Part shown: piece by piece, positions 38,001 through 47,947 of the stretch
How positions within the stretch are numbered: position 1 is the first letter of the stretch
How the letters are laid out: the number at the start of each line of letters is the position of its first letter
Assembly (NCBI RefSeq): GCF_002879615.1
Contig: NZ_PNRF01000018.1
Location: forward strand, 1-55,815
From: Billgrantia endophytica
GTDB lineage: Bacteria; Pseudomonadota; Gammaproteobacteria; Pseudomonadales; Halomonadaceae
DNA: 55,815 nt
Direction: 5' to 3'
Position numbers and translations under genes: made by a program
The notes under the pieces: generated by a model
The model's input: only the letters and a program-made list of their open reading frames with translations
The model's database searches: none
Told to the model about the DNA's origin: nothing

Positions 38001-39308
38001 ATGACTGACACGATTGCCGATCTCCAGCTCCAGCACCTCGACCGTCTCGAACGGCACTATGCCGAGGTGCTGTCCCGCCTGGGCTACGATGGCGTGCTGA
38101 TCTACAGCGGTCATCCCGCTCGTCACTACGGCGACGATCAGTTCGCCAGTTTCCAGGCCTATGGCCATTTCCAGCACTGGATCGGCCAGGCCTACCTCGC
38201 CTTCAGCTGGCTGCTGATTCGCCCGGGCCACACCCCGGTGCTCTACCTGCACGCTCCCGACGACTTCTGGCACCTGCCCGCCCGGCTACCGGACGAGGCC
38301 TGGACGGAGCGTGTCGACATCGTAGAAGGGCGTTTCGAAGTCCCTCCCGCCCTGCCCCACGGTCGGCTGGCGGTCGTTGGGGATGTGAGTGCGACCAGGG
38401 CCGAGTCCATGGGCGCCGAAGCGAATCCCCCGGCGCTGCTGGTAGCCCTGGATGAGGGGCGTGTACGCAAGAGTGGGTTCGAGGTCGCCTGCATTGGCGA
38501 GGCGAACCGACAGGCCATGGCCGGACATGGCGCGGCGCACGACGCCTTTCTGGCTGGCGGTGCCGAGCTGGACGTGCAGCTTGCTTACCTCAAGGCCTCG
38601 CGACAACGGGAAGGCGAAGTGCCTTACGGGAATATCGTCGGCATCAATGAGCATGGCGGCGTGCTTCATTATCAGCACTACGACACGACACCACCCGCAA
38701 GACGACATAGTCTGCTGGTGGATGCCGGCCATCGCTTTCGCGGATACTGCGCGGACATTACCCGCACCTGGGCGGGTCCCCAGGCAGACGCGTCGTTTCC
38801 AGCACTTGTCGAGGGGGTCGCCGGGCTGCAGCAGCGCCTGATCGCCGGGCTGCGCCCCGGGACCGACTATGTGGAGTTGCATGGCCACATGCACCAGGGG
38901 CTGGCAGCACTGTTGGTCGAGCACGGCTTCGTCACGAGCTCTGTCGAAGCCGCAGTGGCGACTGGCATCACGCGAGCCTTCTGCCCCCATGGGCTCGGTC
39001 ACCTGCTTGGCATCCAGGTGCATGACGTGGCGGGACGTTGCACCGCTGACGGGACTCCCCTGCCAGCGCCTGCCGACCATCCTGCATTGCGTCTGACGCG
39101 TGAACTGGAGCCGGGAATGGTGGTCACCATTGAACCAGGTCTCTATGTGATACCCATGCTGCTGAACCCCCTGAGACAGGGGCCGGCCAGTCGTGATGTA
39201 AACTGGCATAACGTCGACCGGCTCGCCCCTCATGGAGGCATCCGGATCGAGGACGACCTGTTGATCACGGTGAATGGAGCAGAAAACCTGACGCGCGAGG
39301 CCGAGTGA
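38001..39308 (+). CDS. pepQ: PepQ, Xaa-Pro dipeptidase
   Basis: A 435-residue M24B metallopeptidase (E. coli PepQ 443) that splits dipeptides with C-terminal proline. The dinuclear metal site residues can be followed: Asp in LLVDAGHRFRGYCADITRTWAG (two Asp), His in FCPHGLGHLLGIQVHD, Glu in GMVVTIEPGLY and Glu in GGIRIEDDLLIT. Relatives in Alteromonas also hydrolyse organophosphates (OPAA activity) as a side reaction. The start at 38001 (MTDTIADLQ) fits the family. The YheT-type gene follows after seven bases, so the two are probably co-transcribed. Confidence 0.92.
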   Translation: MTDTIADLQLQHLDRLERHYAEVLSRLGYDGVLIYSGHPARHYGDDQFASFQAYGHFQHWIGQAYLAFSWLLIRPGHTPVLYLHAPDDFWHLPARLPDEAWTERVDIVEGRFEVPPALPHGRLAVVGDVSATRAESMGAEANPPALLVALDEGRVRKSGFEVACIGEANRQAMAGHGAAHDAFLAGGAELDVQLAYLKASRQREGEVPYGNIVGINEHGGVLHYQHYDTTPPARRHSLLVDAGHRFRGYCADITRTWAGPQADASFPALVEGVAGLQQRLIAGLRPGTDYVELHGHMHQGLAALLVEHGFVTSSVEAAVATGITRAFCPHGLGHLLGIQVHDVAGRCTADGTPLPAPADHPALRLTRELEPGMVVTIEPGLYVIPMLLNPLRQGPASRDVNWHNVDRLAPHGGIRIEDDLLITVNGAENLTREAE

Positions 39309-39315
39309 CGCCATC

Positions 39316-40356
39316 ATGAGCGAGCCGTATCACATCGCCGATTTCCTCCCCCCACGCGGGCTTTCCAACGCTCATGTGCAAACGTTGCTTCCCCGCCTCA
39401 TGCCGCGCCCGTTTCTACCGCGTGACGTGGAGGTGCTCGAACTCCCCGATGGCGACTTCGTAGAGCTCAACTGGGCCAAACCGGTGACAGAAGACCCCCT
39501 GGCTCCGATATTCGTCCTGTTCCATGGGTTGGAAGGCTCCTTCGACTCGCCCTATGCCCGCTGGTTGCTGGCAGCGGCCATGGGGCTTGGGTGGCGTGCG
39601 GTGCTCATGCATTTTCGTGGCTGCGGCGCCTATCCCAACCGATTGCCGCGGGCATACCATAGCGGCGATACCGCCGACGCCTACTGGCTGTTCGGCCACC
39701 TGTCCCATCGATTTCCCCAGGCGCTCAAGGTGGCGGCCGGTGTCTCGCTGGGTGGCAACATGCTGCTGAAGCTGGTGGCGGAACAGGGCGGCGACGGCCT
39801 CGACCTGGCTGGCGCGATCATCGTCAGTGCTCCGCTGGATCTGGCGGCCAGTGCCGATACCCTGCATCGCGGATTTTCACGTCTCTACGAGTCACACCTG
39901 TTGAGAGCACTGAAACGGAAGGTTCGCACCAAGCTCGAACAAGGCGCGCTTCCCTTGCCGCTGGATCTGAATGGATTGGCGGAGCTGGACAGCCTGCGCG
40001 CTTACGACGATGCCGTAACCGCTCCCCTGCATGGCTTCGACGGCGCCGAGGACTATTATCAGCGTGCTTCCGCGGGTCCTCTGCTGGGAGCGATCGAACT
40101 CCCCACGCTGATTCTGCATGCGGATGACGATCCGTTCATGCCGGCCAGCCTCTACGAGAACCTGCCCGCGCCATCCGATGCCGTGCGCCTGGAAATCGCC
40201 CGCCATGGCGGGCATGTGGGCTTCATGGAGTGGCGCAATGGACGCCTGCGACCCTGGCTGGCCCGGCGCCTGGCCAGGGAGCTGGAATCCTGGGGAGACC
40301 CCTCCCTGCCCTGGCAGGAGCGCCGGGGCAGGGTTGTCAGCCGATCGGACAGCTGA
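39316..40356 (+). CDS. YheT-family alpha/beta hydrolase
   Basis: A 346-residue alpha/beta-hydrolase of the YheT/ABHD1-3 group. [13 protein letters not shown] is the characteristic N-terminal motif of the group. The nucleophile Ser is in [12 protein letters not shown], the acid Asp in [12 protein letters not shown] and the His in [10 protein letters not shown]. The natural substrate is unknown for most members; esterase or lipase-type activity is expected. The last 20 bases overlap the end of msrA on the other strand. Confidence 0.9.
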   Translation: MSEPYHIADFLPPRGLSNAHVQTLLPRLMPRPFLPRDVEVLELPDGDFVELNWAKPVTEDPLAPIFVLFHGLEGSFDSPYARWLLAAAMGLGWRAVLMHFRGCGAYPNRLPRAYHSGDTADAYWLFGHLSHRFPQALKVAAGVSLGGNMLLKLVAEQGGDGLDLAGAIIVSAPLDLAASADTLHRGFSRLYESHLLRALKRKVRTKLEQGALPLPLDLNGLAELDSLRAYDDAVTAPLHGFDGAEDYYQRASAGPLLGAIELPTLILHADDDPFMPASLYENLPAPSDAVRLEIARHGGHVGFMEWRNGRLRPWLARRLARELESWGDPSLPWQERRGRVVSRSDS

Positions 40357-40951
40357 CTCCGGTACCTTTCAATCCACAGTAGCCGCCCGGGTTCTTGTGC
40401 AGGTACTGCTGGTGGTATTCCTCTGCCGGATAGAAATCCGTGAGCGGGGTTATCTCGGTGGTGATCTTCCCCTTCCCCGCCTGCGCCAGTGAATACTGGT
40501 AGGCATCCCGGCTGCGCCTGGCCGCCGCCAGCTGCGCATCGCTGGTGGTATAGATGGCCGAGCGGTACTGGCTCCCCATGTCGTTACCCTGTCGCATCCC
40601 CTGCGTCGGGTCGTGGGCTTCCCAGAACGTTCGCAGCAGCAGCTCGATATCGATTGTCGATGGATCGTAGACCACCTTGACCACTTCGGCATGTCCGGTC
40701 TGGCCCGAGCAGGTCTCCTCGTAGGTGGGGTTGGGCGTGACGCCGCCCGCATAACCCACGGCAGTGACATACACCCCCGGAAGCTGCCAGAAAAGTCGCT
40801 CCGCGCCCCAGAAACACCCCAGCCCCAGCACGATGCTGTCCGTGCCCTCCGGAAAGGGGGGCAGCATGGATCGGCCATTGACGGCATGCATGCCGGAGAT
40901 GGCAAGAGGGGTATCGCGCCCCGGCAAGGCGCGGCTTGGGTCGATGATCAT
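40337..40951 (-). CDS. msrA: MsrA, peptide-methionine (S)-S-oxide reductase
   Basis: A 204-residue MsrA that repairs S-methionine sulfoxide. The catalytic Cys46 is in [33 protein letters not shown] and [20 protein letters not shown] are the standard substrate and recycling segments, with a second cysteine near the C-terminus (SCPIG). The N-terminal extension of about 35 residues before the core is typical of the long gammaproteobacterial form. It lies 46 bases downstream of tamB on the same strand and may be the last gene of that run. Confidence 0.95.
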   Translation of the reverse strand: MIIDPSRALPGRDTPLAISGMHAVNGRSMLPPFPEGTDSIVLGLGCFWGAERLFWQLPGVYVTAVGYAGGVTPNPTYEETCSGQTGHAEVVKVVYDPSTIDIELLLRTFWEAHDPTQGMRQGNDMGSQYRSAIYTTSDAQLAAARRSRDAYQYSLAQAGKGKITTEITPLTDFYPAEEYHQQYLHKNPGGYCGLKGTGVSCPIG

Positions 40952-40997
40952 GTTCGGTCTCCTGGCGCGAATGTCGCACCGCTTCGGCTATGGGGCG

Positions 40998-43900
40998 TCA
41001 ATCAATCCGGGGCGGCCTGCCGGGCCGGCTGAAGGTGTAGACCAGATCAACCGCCTGGGCCGCCCCGGATACCGCCTGCACGTAAAGGTTGCGCCACAGG
41101 GTATAGCGCAGGGTCAGCTCGGCGATGGGCGAGAAGATACCCACACCGTAGCTGATACGTAGATCTTCGGTGAGATAGCCGCTCACCACAACCTGGCTTT
41201 CATCACCGGTACCGGCGGTCTCGAGCGCGAGGTCGTCGATGCCAAAGGCCTGGCCAATGGCGCCTACGGCACCACCCGTCTGCCCCAGCGTCAGCCCTAC
41301 CAGCGCCGATGTCAGGGCGCCATCGGCATCACCGTCACGGGGTGCCCGCCCCCGGAGCAGATAGGAGAGCGCCCGTGCTTCGTCCATGGCGGGTTCCGCG
41401 AAAATCGTCAGGCTGGGCTCCGCGGCAAAACCCCCGACACGCAGGCCGGCTATCACATCGTCCTCGGTGATGTCCGGATTGCGGATGGCTTCGAAGTCGA
41501 GCAGCGGCTGGTCCGGTGGTCCACTGAAGAGCAGTTGGCCCTGGCGGATCAACAGATCCTGGCCGAAGGCACGGAATCGCCCGTCGGTCAGTGTGACATC
41601 GCCGAACAGCTGAACCGGCCCATCCTGCTGGCGCACCTCGAGCGTGCCGCGCAGCCCGGTCACCAGCCCCATGGTATCCAGTATCATGTCGGGCCCCAGG
41701 TTCAGCTCGATGAGCACGTCCAGAGCCATGCCCGCCTCGCGCAAGGCAACGGCAGCCGCCTCGTCCTGACCGGCATCTTCCGCCAGTTCGGCGGCGCGTC
41801 TGGCACGCGCTTCATCGCGGCGTGTGATGATGATCTCATCCGGGCTGGGGCTGACCGCGGCGGGCGGTGACTCGCCTATCTCGAGTCGAGCCCAGGGTAC
41901 CTGCACCGCGCCGCGGACCTGCAGCAGGCTCGGGTTGATCCGAACGCGGACTGCCGGTGCGACACGCAGGCGACCGAACTCGGGCATCGTGACCAGCAGC
42001 GGCCGCCGTGTGCCATCCAGGTCGACGGCGATACGCCAGTCGTCCGGCGATGGCCAGGCGGCGTCGCCATCGATGACGAGCCGCCCCTCGTCACTTGCAA
42101 CGAAGCCCATGATGCGAGCGCTCTCGCCGGTCAGTTCCACCCGTATGCGGCCATCCTGCACGATCAGCGGTACGTCAATGCCACTCACCCGCAGGCCGGT
42201 CAGCTCGATGGCGCCGTCCAGGCGGGGGGCTTCACGGGCACCGGCGATCTGGACGCGGCCATCGAGGACCCCTTCAAGGGTGTCAATACCGGCGGCAAGG
42301 GTACGGTAGCGAGACAGGTCCAGCGAATCGAGAGTGAAGCTGCCTTCCAGCTCACCGGCTCCCATGGGATCGTTGATCGCCAGCGCAAGACTCGCCTGAC
42401 CGGACTCGGCCAGTTGCAGGGTCGCGCCAAGCTCGGCGCGTACCTGGCTGGCATCCAGCGCCACGCTCAATCGGGCATCCGGCAACGACCAGGGCTGACC
42501 ATAGATATCCAGTCCCTGCAAGGACAGGTCGCTTTGCATGTCACCCACGGCGCGCCATTGGGCTCCACCCTGGCGCCATTCCGCCAGCAACTCCAGGCGT
42601 GTCTCGCCAGCGGCGCTCCAGTCCTCCGGCAATAGCTCATCCAGCATGTCCATCGGCAGGTCGCGAATCGTGAGCGCGGCACGACCCTGTTCGGCACCGG
42701 CCTGAAGCGTTTCGTCCAGGCAAAGGCGACCACCCTGCTCCCGACGCAGGCAGAATGGCTGCACGGTGGCACTGCCGGCCTCCAGGTCGGCATTGAATAC
42801 CAGCGCATCGTCGAGACGCATGTCGCCGAAGTCGCTATCCACTTCCAGCGGGTCGATTCGCCCCGCATAGCGTTGGCGGTCCTCGGAGAGGCCGCCCTGC
42901 ACTGCCAGGGCGGCCCGTGAGAGCGGCATGGCGCGGCCCGCCACGGCGTCCAGCCGCAACTGGTGAGCCGACAGGCGGCCATCCAGGTTGGCCGTTACCT
43001 CGCTGAAGCGTTGGCCACCGGCATTGAGCCGCTCGATGGCGAGACTGACATCAAGAGCGGGATCGTCGAGTCCGCGCACGCGCCCAGCCAGGCTCAGGGA
43101 CTCCATGCGGTTGTCGGCAAAGGCCAGGCTGTCGCCGTCGAGAGAGAAATCGAGCTGAGGCGCCTCCAGGCTGCCCGCACCGGTAAAGCGTCCGACGAGG
43201 CTGCCCCCCAACTCGTCGTGCAGGCTGGCAAGGTCGGGCAGATTGATGTCACCGTCCAGGTCCATGCGCTGCTCGGAGAGCGTGCCGCTGGCGTTGAGTC
43301 GATTGTCGCCCTGTCGGAAATCGAACTGGGCGATATCCCAGCGCATCTGGCTGTCACCGGTCAGACGGGCTTGCAGGGAAAGCGGCAGCGACTGCAATTC
43401 GCCACCGATTTCCAGGCGCGGCACGTCCAACTGCCAGCCATGGGGCCCCTGGGCAAAGGCAAGTTCGATGTCGCCATTCAACCGCCCTTCGATTGCGTCG
43501 GTAAAGAGACCGGGATCGACGTTGTCGAGGCGCATGACGGCACCGATATCCAGCCCCTCGGACCACTCGACTCGCCCACGGCTGACCAGTGAGGCATTGC
43601 CCAGGGTCAGCGACAACGGCAGCCAGGCGAAATGCTCGAGGTCGCCACTGCCCGAAAGCGCCACCCGACTACGCGGCATCTCGGGCCCTTCCAGCCACAG
43701 CGACAGGGAGGCACTGTAGTCCGCCAGGCTGCCTGAGAGGCGCAGCGCCAGGTCCTCGACCACGTAGGGATCGGTGTGTATCGCTTCCACCGGGTCAGGC
43801 ATTTCGGTGGTCAGGCGGGTTGGCAGAGGCCACTGCAGCAGCTCGCTATCCAGCGCGGCAGTGAACGGTAGCGTTGGCGACAGGGCATCGAGACGCGCCG

Positions 43901-45017
43901 AAAGGTCGGCATCGAAGGGCCCGGTTGCCGTCATTTCGACCGTGAGGTCTCCCAGGCTGCCATCCAGCAACAGCTCGAGGCGCTGGCCCGCCAGCTCCGG
44001 CATGATCTCCGGCGTCCAGAGCGCCGCCTGAAGGCGGGCCTGGAGCGGGTAATCCTCCCGCAGCTCGACCCTGGCCGTGAGATGCGCATCGATATCCAGA
44101 GTGGCGACGTCCAGGGACGTTATCTCGACTTCCCGTCCGCTGGCCTCGAGGCCGAGGGTGACATGACGTATCGCATAGTCGAGCGGCCCGGTCAGCTCGA
44201 TGTCCTCCACCCTGAGACGAGGAATCGATATCGACAGCGGAAGGTGTACCTCCGGAAGTCTCAGCCGCTCCCGCTCGTCCAGTGGCACGTCGGTTGCGGC
44301 TTCGGGCACGGTCGCCGGTGACTGTAGCGCGATGGTGGCATCGATGGCATCGGCGGCCAGGCGTGGCATGTCGTCACCGGTATCTTCCAGGGCCAACCGG
44401 GCGCCGGGCGACACGGGGAGGTGAACCCCCAGGCCGGCCAGGCGTGTAGGTAGCAGGGTCAGATGCGATGCTCGAGCGTCAATGCCTGAAGAGAATTCAT
44501 CGACGACAACTCGTGTACCGTCAGCCAGCTCGATGTCTACGTCGACCAGTGACAGCGCCCGTATCGCCACGGGAAACGGCAGTTGGATATCCGCCATGGG
44601 CTCGCTTGCCGTTGCTTCCGGTGTCGTGGCAGGGGCGGTTTCCCCGCCCGTCAGTCGTATGCGGGCACCCTCCACGGCCAGGCGCTCGATGCATAGCCGT
44701 CCCCTGAGGAGACAGTCGTCGGCCCAGGCCAGCTCGAGACGTTGCAGCGACACCGAGGCTGGGCCGGCTTCCAGCCGCAGGCCGTGGAGGACGAGGCGAT
44801 CCAGGGGGGCGCCTTCGGCACTCTCCAACTGATAGAAGCCCCGTTTGGCTCCCTCTTCCAGCAACAGCCCCGCCCCCCAGGGCGACAGGGCGATGCCCAG
44901 GGCCAGGATCGCCAAGCCCAGAAACCATAGCGGCAGCACGATCAGCAGCCGCAAGAGTGACCAGACCAGCAATCGTGTCCTCAGAACTCCGGGCCGATGG
45001 CGAAATGAAGGCGCCAC
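40998..45017 (-). CDS. tamB: TamB, translocation and assembly module / phospholipid-transport bridge
   Basis: A 1339-residue AsmA/TamB-type protein. A single N-terminal membrane helix (about residues 16-47, LLVWSLLRLLIVLPLWFLGL) anchors it in the inner membrane; the rest is a long repetitive beta structure that should span the periplasm. The C-terminal 350 residues form the TamB (DUF490) domain (LDFEAIRNPDITEDDVIAGLRVGG and ALSYLLRGRAP). TamB works with TamA in outer-membrane assembly and is one of the proteins moving phospholipid across the periplasm. Its start overlaps tamA by 37 bases. Confidence 0.93.
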   Translation of the reverse strand: MAPSFRHRPGVLRTRLLVWSLLRLLIVLPLWFLGLAILALGIALSPWGAGLLLEEGAKRGFYQLESAEGAPLDRLVLHGLRLEAGPASVSLQRLELAWADDCLLRGRLCIERLAVEGARIRLTGGETAPATTPEATASEPMADIQLPFPVAIRALSLVDVDIELADGTRVVVDEFSSGIDARASHLTLLPTRLAGLGVHLPVSPGARLALEDTGDDMPRLAADAIDATIALQSPATVPEAATDVPLDERERLRLPEVHLPLSISIPRLRVEDIELTGPLDYAIRHVTLGLEASGREVEITSLDVATLDIDAHLTARVELREDYPLQARLQAALWTPEIMPELAGQRLELLLDGSLGDLTVEMTATGPFDADLSARLDALSPTLPFTAALDSELLQWPLPTRLTTEMPDPVEAIHTDPYVVEDLALRLSGSLADYSASLSLWLEGPEMPRSRVALSGSGDLEHFAWLPLSLTLGNASLVSRGRVEWSEGLDIGAVMRLDNVDPGLFTDAIEGRLNGDIELAFAQGPHGWQLDVPRLEIGGELQSLPLSLQARLTGDSQMRWDIAQFDFRQGDNRLNASGTLSEQRMDLDGDINLPDLASLHDELGGSLVGRFTGAGSLEAPQLDFSLDGDSLAFADNRMESLSLAGRVRGLDDPALDVSLAIERLNAGGQRFSEVTANLDGRLSAHQLRLDAVAGRAMPLSRAALAVQGGLSEDRQRYAGRIDPLEVDSDFGDMRLDDALVFNADLEAGSATVQPFCLRREQGGRLCLDETLQAGAEQGRAALTIRDLPMDMLDELLPEDWSAAGETRLELLAEWRQGGAQWRAVGDMQSDLSLQGLDIYGQPWSLPDARLSVALDASQVRAELGATLQLAESGQASLALAINDPMGAGELEGSFTLDSLDLSRYRTLAAGIDTLEGVLDGRVQIAGAREAPRLDGAIELTGLRVSGIDVPLIVQDGRIRVELTGESARIMGFVASDEGRLVIDGDAAWPSPDDWRIAVDLDGTRRPLLVTMPEFGRLRVAPAVRVRINPSLLQVRGAVQVPWARLEIGESPPAAVSPSPDEIIITRRDEARARRAAELAEDAGQDEAAAVALREAGMALDVLIELNLGPDMILDTMGLVTGLRGTLEVRQQDGPVQLFGDVTLTDGRFRAFGQDLLIRQGQLLFSGPPDQPLLDFEAIRNPDITEDDVIAGLRVGGFAAEPSLTIFAEPAMDEARALSYLLRGRAPRDGDADGALTSALVGLTLGQTGGAVGAIGQAFGIDDLALETAGTGDESQVVVSGYLTEDLRISYGVGIFSPIAELTLRYTLWRNLYVQAVSGAAQAVDLVYTFSRPGRPPRID

Positions 45018-46864
45018 GCGTTATCCTCGTCATCGAATGGGTGGGCAACGTCGAAACGTACGGGGCCGACCGGCGATATCCAGCGAACACCGAGGCCGGC
45101 GCCGGTATTGAGCGAGCCGGGGCCCCAGTCATCGAAGGCATCCCCGGTGTCCACGAACGCGGCGCCCCACCAGTTGCCGGTGACGCGACGCTGAATCTCG
45201 GCACTGGCCGTCAATAGCTGCTGCCCACCGCGAAGCCGCCCTTCCTCGTTGCGTGGAGCCAGGCTTTCGTAGCTGTAGCCACGTACCGTGCGGTCGCCGC
45301 CAGTGAAGAAACGTAGCGAGGGGGGAATCTGCGAAAAATCACTGGTCTCGATGGCACCCACCCCGGCTCGGGTCACGAAGCGCAGGTCCTCGCTCCACAT
45401 TCGAATCCACTCCGTGTCACCGGTCATGCGCAGGAAATCCGCATCCGAGCCCCACATGGAGTCGGAATATTCGAAGGCGATGCGCTGGCGATCCCCCCAG
45501 GAGGGGAAGCGGGGATCGCGGGTGCGGGTGCGGGACCAACTGACGCCGGGGTAATAGAGGAATACGCTATCGGCCTCGCCACCCTGGGTGAAATCCTCGA
45601 ACGTCGCCCGTACGAAAAGTGTCTGTATCCAACGGTTATCGAACTCCCAGCGCCGGGCAAACTCTATCGTGCTTTCGCTGGTGCGGGTGTCATCGCTATC
45701 ACGGTGGCGCAGGCCGTACTGCAGTCGATACTGGTCACGCAGTGGGTCGGCCAGCGGCATCAGATAGGTACCGGTCAACTGCTGTTCCGGCTGTGAAAGG
45801 AAGAATTCGTGGTTGAGGCTATGGCCCAGCTGGTTTATCCATGGCTGTGACCAGGCGAAGCGCAGCCGTGGTCCCACATCGGTGGCATAGCCGACGCCGA
45901 CCTCGAACTGATGCCGTTCGGCGGGCGTCAGCGACACGTCGATCGGCATCTCGGGCTGGGAGGGGGCATGCAGATTGGTGACGGCGGCAAGCGCCTCGGC
46001 CGAGAGCCGGGGCCCCACGGGGGCTTGCGCCCGGGCCGCGGTGTCACGTGGCAGTGCCGCCTCGCCTTCGGTACCGACCTCGTTCCACCATCCCACCGTG
46101 GGGGGCGACAGTGCCAGTTGGCGCCGGGCATCCAGTCGCGGGCGTACGCTGACCGAGCTGAACCAGCCGGCCTGCCCAAGCCGTTGCGCATAGAGCGCCA
46201 CGTCCCCGGCCAGATAGGGCTCTCCCGGGGTAAAGGGCGTCATGTTGCGTAGCCGCTCTTCCTCGATGTGGCTGCCCTGGATGGTGACGTCGCCGAACCG
46301 GTAGCGGGGACCACTGCTCAAGCTCAGGTAGAGCCGGGCGCTCTCGTCGAAGGGCCGCACTTCCATGCGCCGGTCATCGAAGCGCCAATCGAAGTAGCCA
46401 CGTTCCAGTGCCAGGTTGGCCAGCCGGTTGCGCATTCGGTCCCAGGGGGCATGCTGCAGCGCGTCGCCCTCAGAGAGAGGAAACGCGTCCACGACGTCAC
46501 GGAAAGGCGGGTCATTCTCAGCGGCCCCTTCAAGGCGTATCTCCAATACCTCGATGACCACCTGGGACCCAGGCTCGATGGTGAGCGTGACATGGCGGGG
46601 GGGATCCCGGTCCTCCAACTGCTGGTAGACCTGGGGCTCGTAGTACCCATAGACACGCATCGCTTCCCGGGTTCGCCTCAGGACCTCGCCCTCCAGACGT
46701 TGCCTGCCATACTGAGAGGCATCCAGACTACCCAGGTAGTAGCGAACGTTGTCCGCAACATCGCCTTCCAGCCCATCGATGCGGGCTTCGAGGGCCAGCG
46801 CTCCATGAGTCATGCCAAGACACAAGGCCGCTGCTCCCAAGCGTGATAACACGCATCTTCCCAT
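44981..46864 (-). CDS. tamA: TamA, outer-membrane Omp85-family protein
   Basis: A 627-residue protein with a signal peptide (AAALCLGMTHGALA), three POTRA domains (about residues 25-270) and a C-terminal 16-strand Omp85 barrel. The family lid-loop motif appears as GGDRTVRGYSYESLAPRNEEG, and the last strand ends in WRLHFAIGPEF with a terminal Phe, as needed for BAM recognition. TamA and TamB form the translocation and assembly module. The start at 46862-46864 gives a proper signal peptide; the longer frame upstream is not needed. The coiled-coil gene upstream ends 64 bases before. Confidence 0.93.
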   Translation of the reverse strand: MGRCVLSRLGAAALCLGMTHGALALEARIDGLEGDVADNVRYYLGSLDASQYGRQRLEGEVLRRTREAMRVYGYYEPQVYQQLEDRDPPRHVTLTIEPGSQVVIEVLEIRLEGAAENDPPFRDVVDAFPLSEGDALQHAPWDRMRNRLANLALERGYFDWRFDDRRMEVRPFDESARLYLSLSSGPRYRFGDVTIQGSHIEEERLRNMTPFTPGEPYLAGDVALYAQRLGQAGWFSSVSVRPRLDARRQLALSPPTVGWWNEVGTEGEAALPRDTAARAQAPVGPRLSAEALAAVTNLHAPSQPEMPIDVSLTPAERHQFEVGVGYATDVGPRLRFAWSQPWINQLGHSLNHEFFLSQPEQQLTGTYLMPLADPLRDQYRLQYGLRHRDSDDTRTSESTIEFARRWEFDNRWIQTLFVRATFEDFTQGGEADSVFLYYPGVSWSRTRTRDPRFPSWGDRQRIAFEYSDSMWGSDADFLRMTGDTEWIRMWSEDLRFVTRAGVGAIETSDFSQIPPSLRFFTGGDRTVRGYSYESLAPRNEEGRLRGGQQLLTASAEIQRRVTGNWWGAAFVDTGDAFDDWGPGSLNTGAGLGVRWISPVGPVRFDVAHPFDDEDNAWRLHFAIGPEF

Positions 46865-46928
46865 ATCAACGGCTTCCTGACTGACTCCATGATCACCTGG
46901 CGAGCCGACGACTCGCACAGGAAACAAC

Positions 46929-47870
46929 TTACTGCAGGGCCTCCAGCCCGGCACTCAGGGCAAGCTGCGCCTGTCGCAGCTCGATCAATTCCGATTCGAT
47001 GGCGGAAATTCTACCCTGCAATCCCGAGACGGCTTGCTGGCCATCCTGCTGACCTGACGCCAAGGCATCGAGCTCCTCGGAAACGGTTTCCAACTGTCCT
47101 GCCATGCTATCAAGACGACTCTCCAGAACGCCATCCCGCTCCTGGAGTCGCCCTTCCAATGCTACCAGCTCCTGCCCGACATGTGACTGGGCCCGTTCGT
47201 CCACGGCCGCAAGTTCCGTCTCCAGCGAAGACTGGATATTCTCTCGCATGTCAGCCAGTTCATCGAGTCGCGATTGCCAGGCGTCCAACTGCTCGGCCTG
47301 GCGCTCATTGGTCTCGGCCAGGGTCTCGATGCGCGTTGCCAACACCTGTCGACCCTCTTCTCCGGCCCGTTCGAGCGCATCCAGGGAAACTTGCGTGGCA
47401 GAGAGGAAGGCGTCGCGGGTATCGGCCTCGTCGGTCAGCGTATCCAAGCGGACCGCCATTTCGTCCAGCCGCTCACCGAGCGAGCTGAGCTCGGCCCCTT
47501 CGCCTTCGGCTACCTGCCGCACGTCGAGCTCCAGGTTCGACGTGCGTGCTTCCAGGGAATCACCCCGGCCTTCCACGGACGCCAGACGAGACGCCAATCC
47601 TTCCAGTCGGTCTCCTCGCCCTTCTTCCGCATCGAAGCGGGCATGGACGTTGGATATCTCGGCGGAGAGCTGTTGCCATCGGGCATCGAACCGCTGCTGC
47701 TCCTGCCAGCTGAACCATGCCAGCCCGACCAGGCCGATCACCAACAGGAGCACCATGAGCTGCAGCGGCCATAGCCTGGGAACCGGCTGGGCTTGTCGAC
47801 GTGCGCGTGACAGGCTGGTATCCGGATCGGGCACGATAGGGCGTCGCTCGGGCGGACGCGGTTCGGGCAT
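46929..47870 (-). CDS. Single-pass membrane coiled-coil protein of unknown function
   Basis: A 313-residue protein that I cannot assign to a named family. Residues 1-33 are polar and proline/arginine-rich (cytoplasmic), about 34-54 form one membrane helix (LQLMVLLLVIGLVGLAWFSW), and 55-313 are an acidic, heptad-rich coiled coil with repeats of the type LASVEGRGDSLEARTSNLE. With the N-in topology the coiled coil would be periplasmic. It lies between the UDP-glucose-dehydrogenase-like gene and tamAB on the same strand, so a role in envelope assembly or polysaccharide handling is possible but unproved. Confidence 0.75.
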   Translation of the reverse strand: MPEPRPPERRPIVPDPDTSLSRARRQAQPVPRLWPLQLMVLLLVIGLVGLAWFSWQEQQRFDARWQQLSAEISNVHARFDAEEGRGDRLEGLASRLASVEGRGDSLEARTSNLELDVRQVAEGEGAELSSLGERLDEMAVRLDTLTDEADTRDAFLSATQVSLDALERAGEEGRQVLATRIETLAETNERQAEQLDAWQSRLDELADMRENIQSSLETELAAVDERAQSHVGQELVALEGRLQERDGVLESRLDSMAGQLETVSEELDALASGQQDGQQAVSGLQGRISAIESELIELRQAQLALSAGLEALQ

Positions 47871-47947
47871 GGCAGACTCCTTTTAGCGGCGACGACGGGC
47901 GCCTGCCCATTGTAGGCGGGAAAGACGCCTGCGCGCACGCCGCCGCC

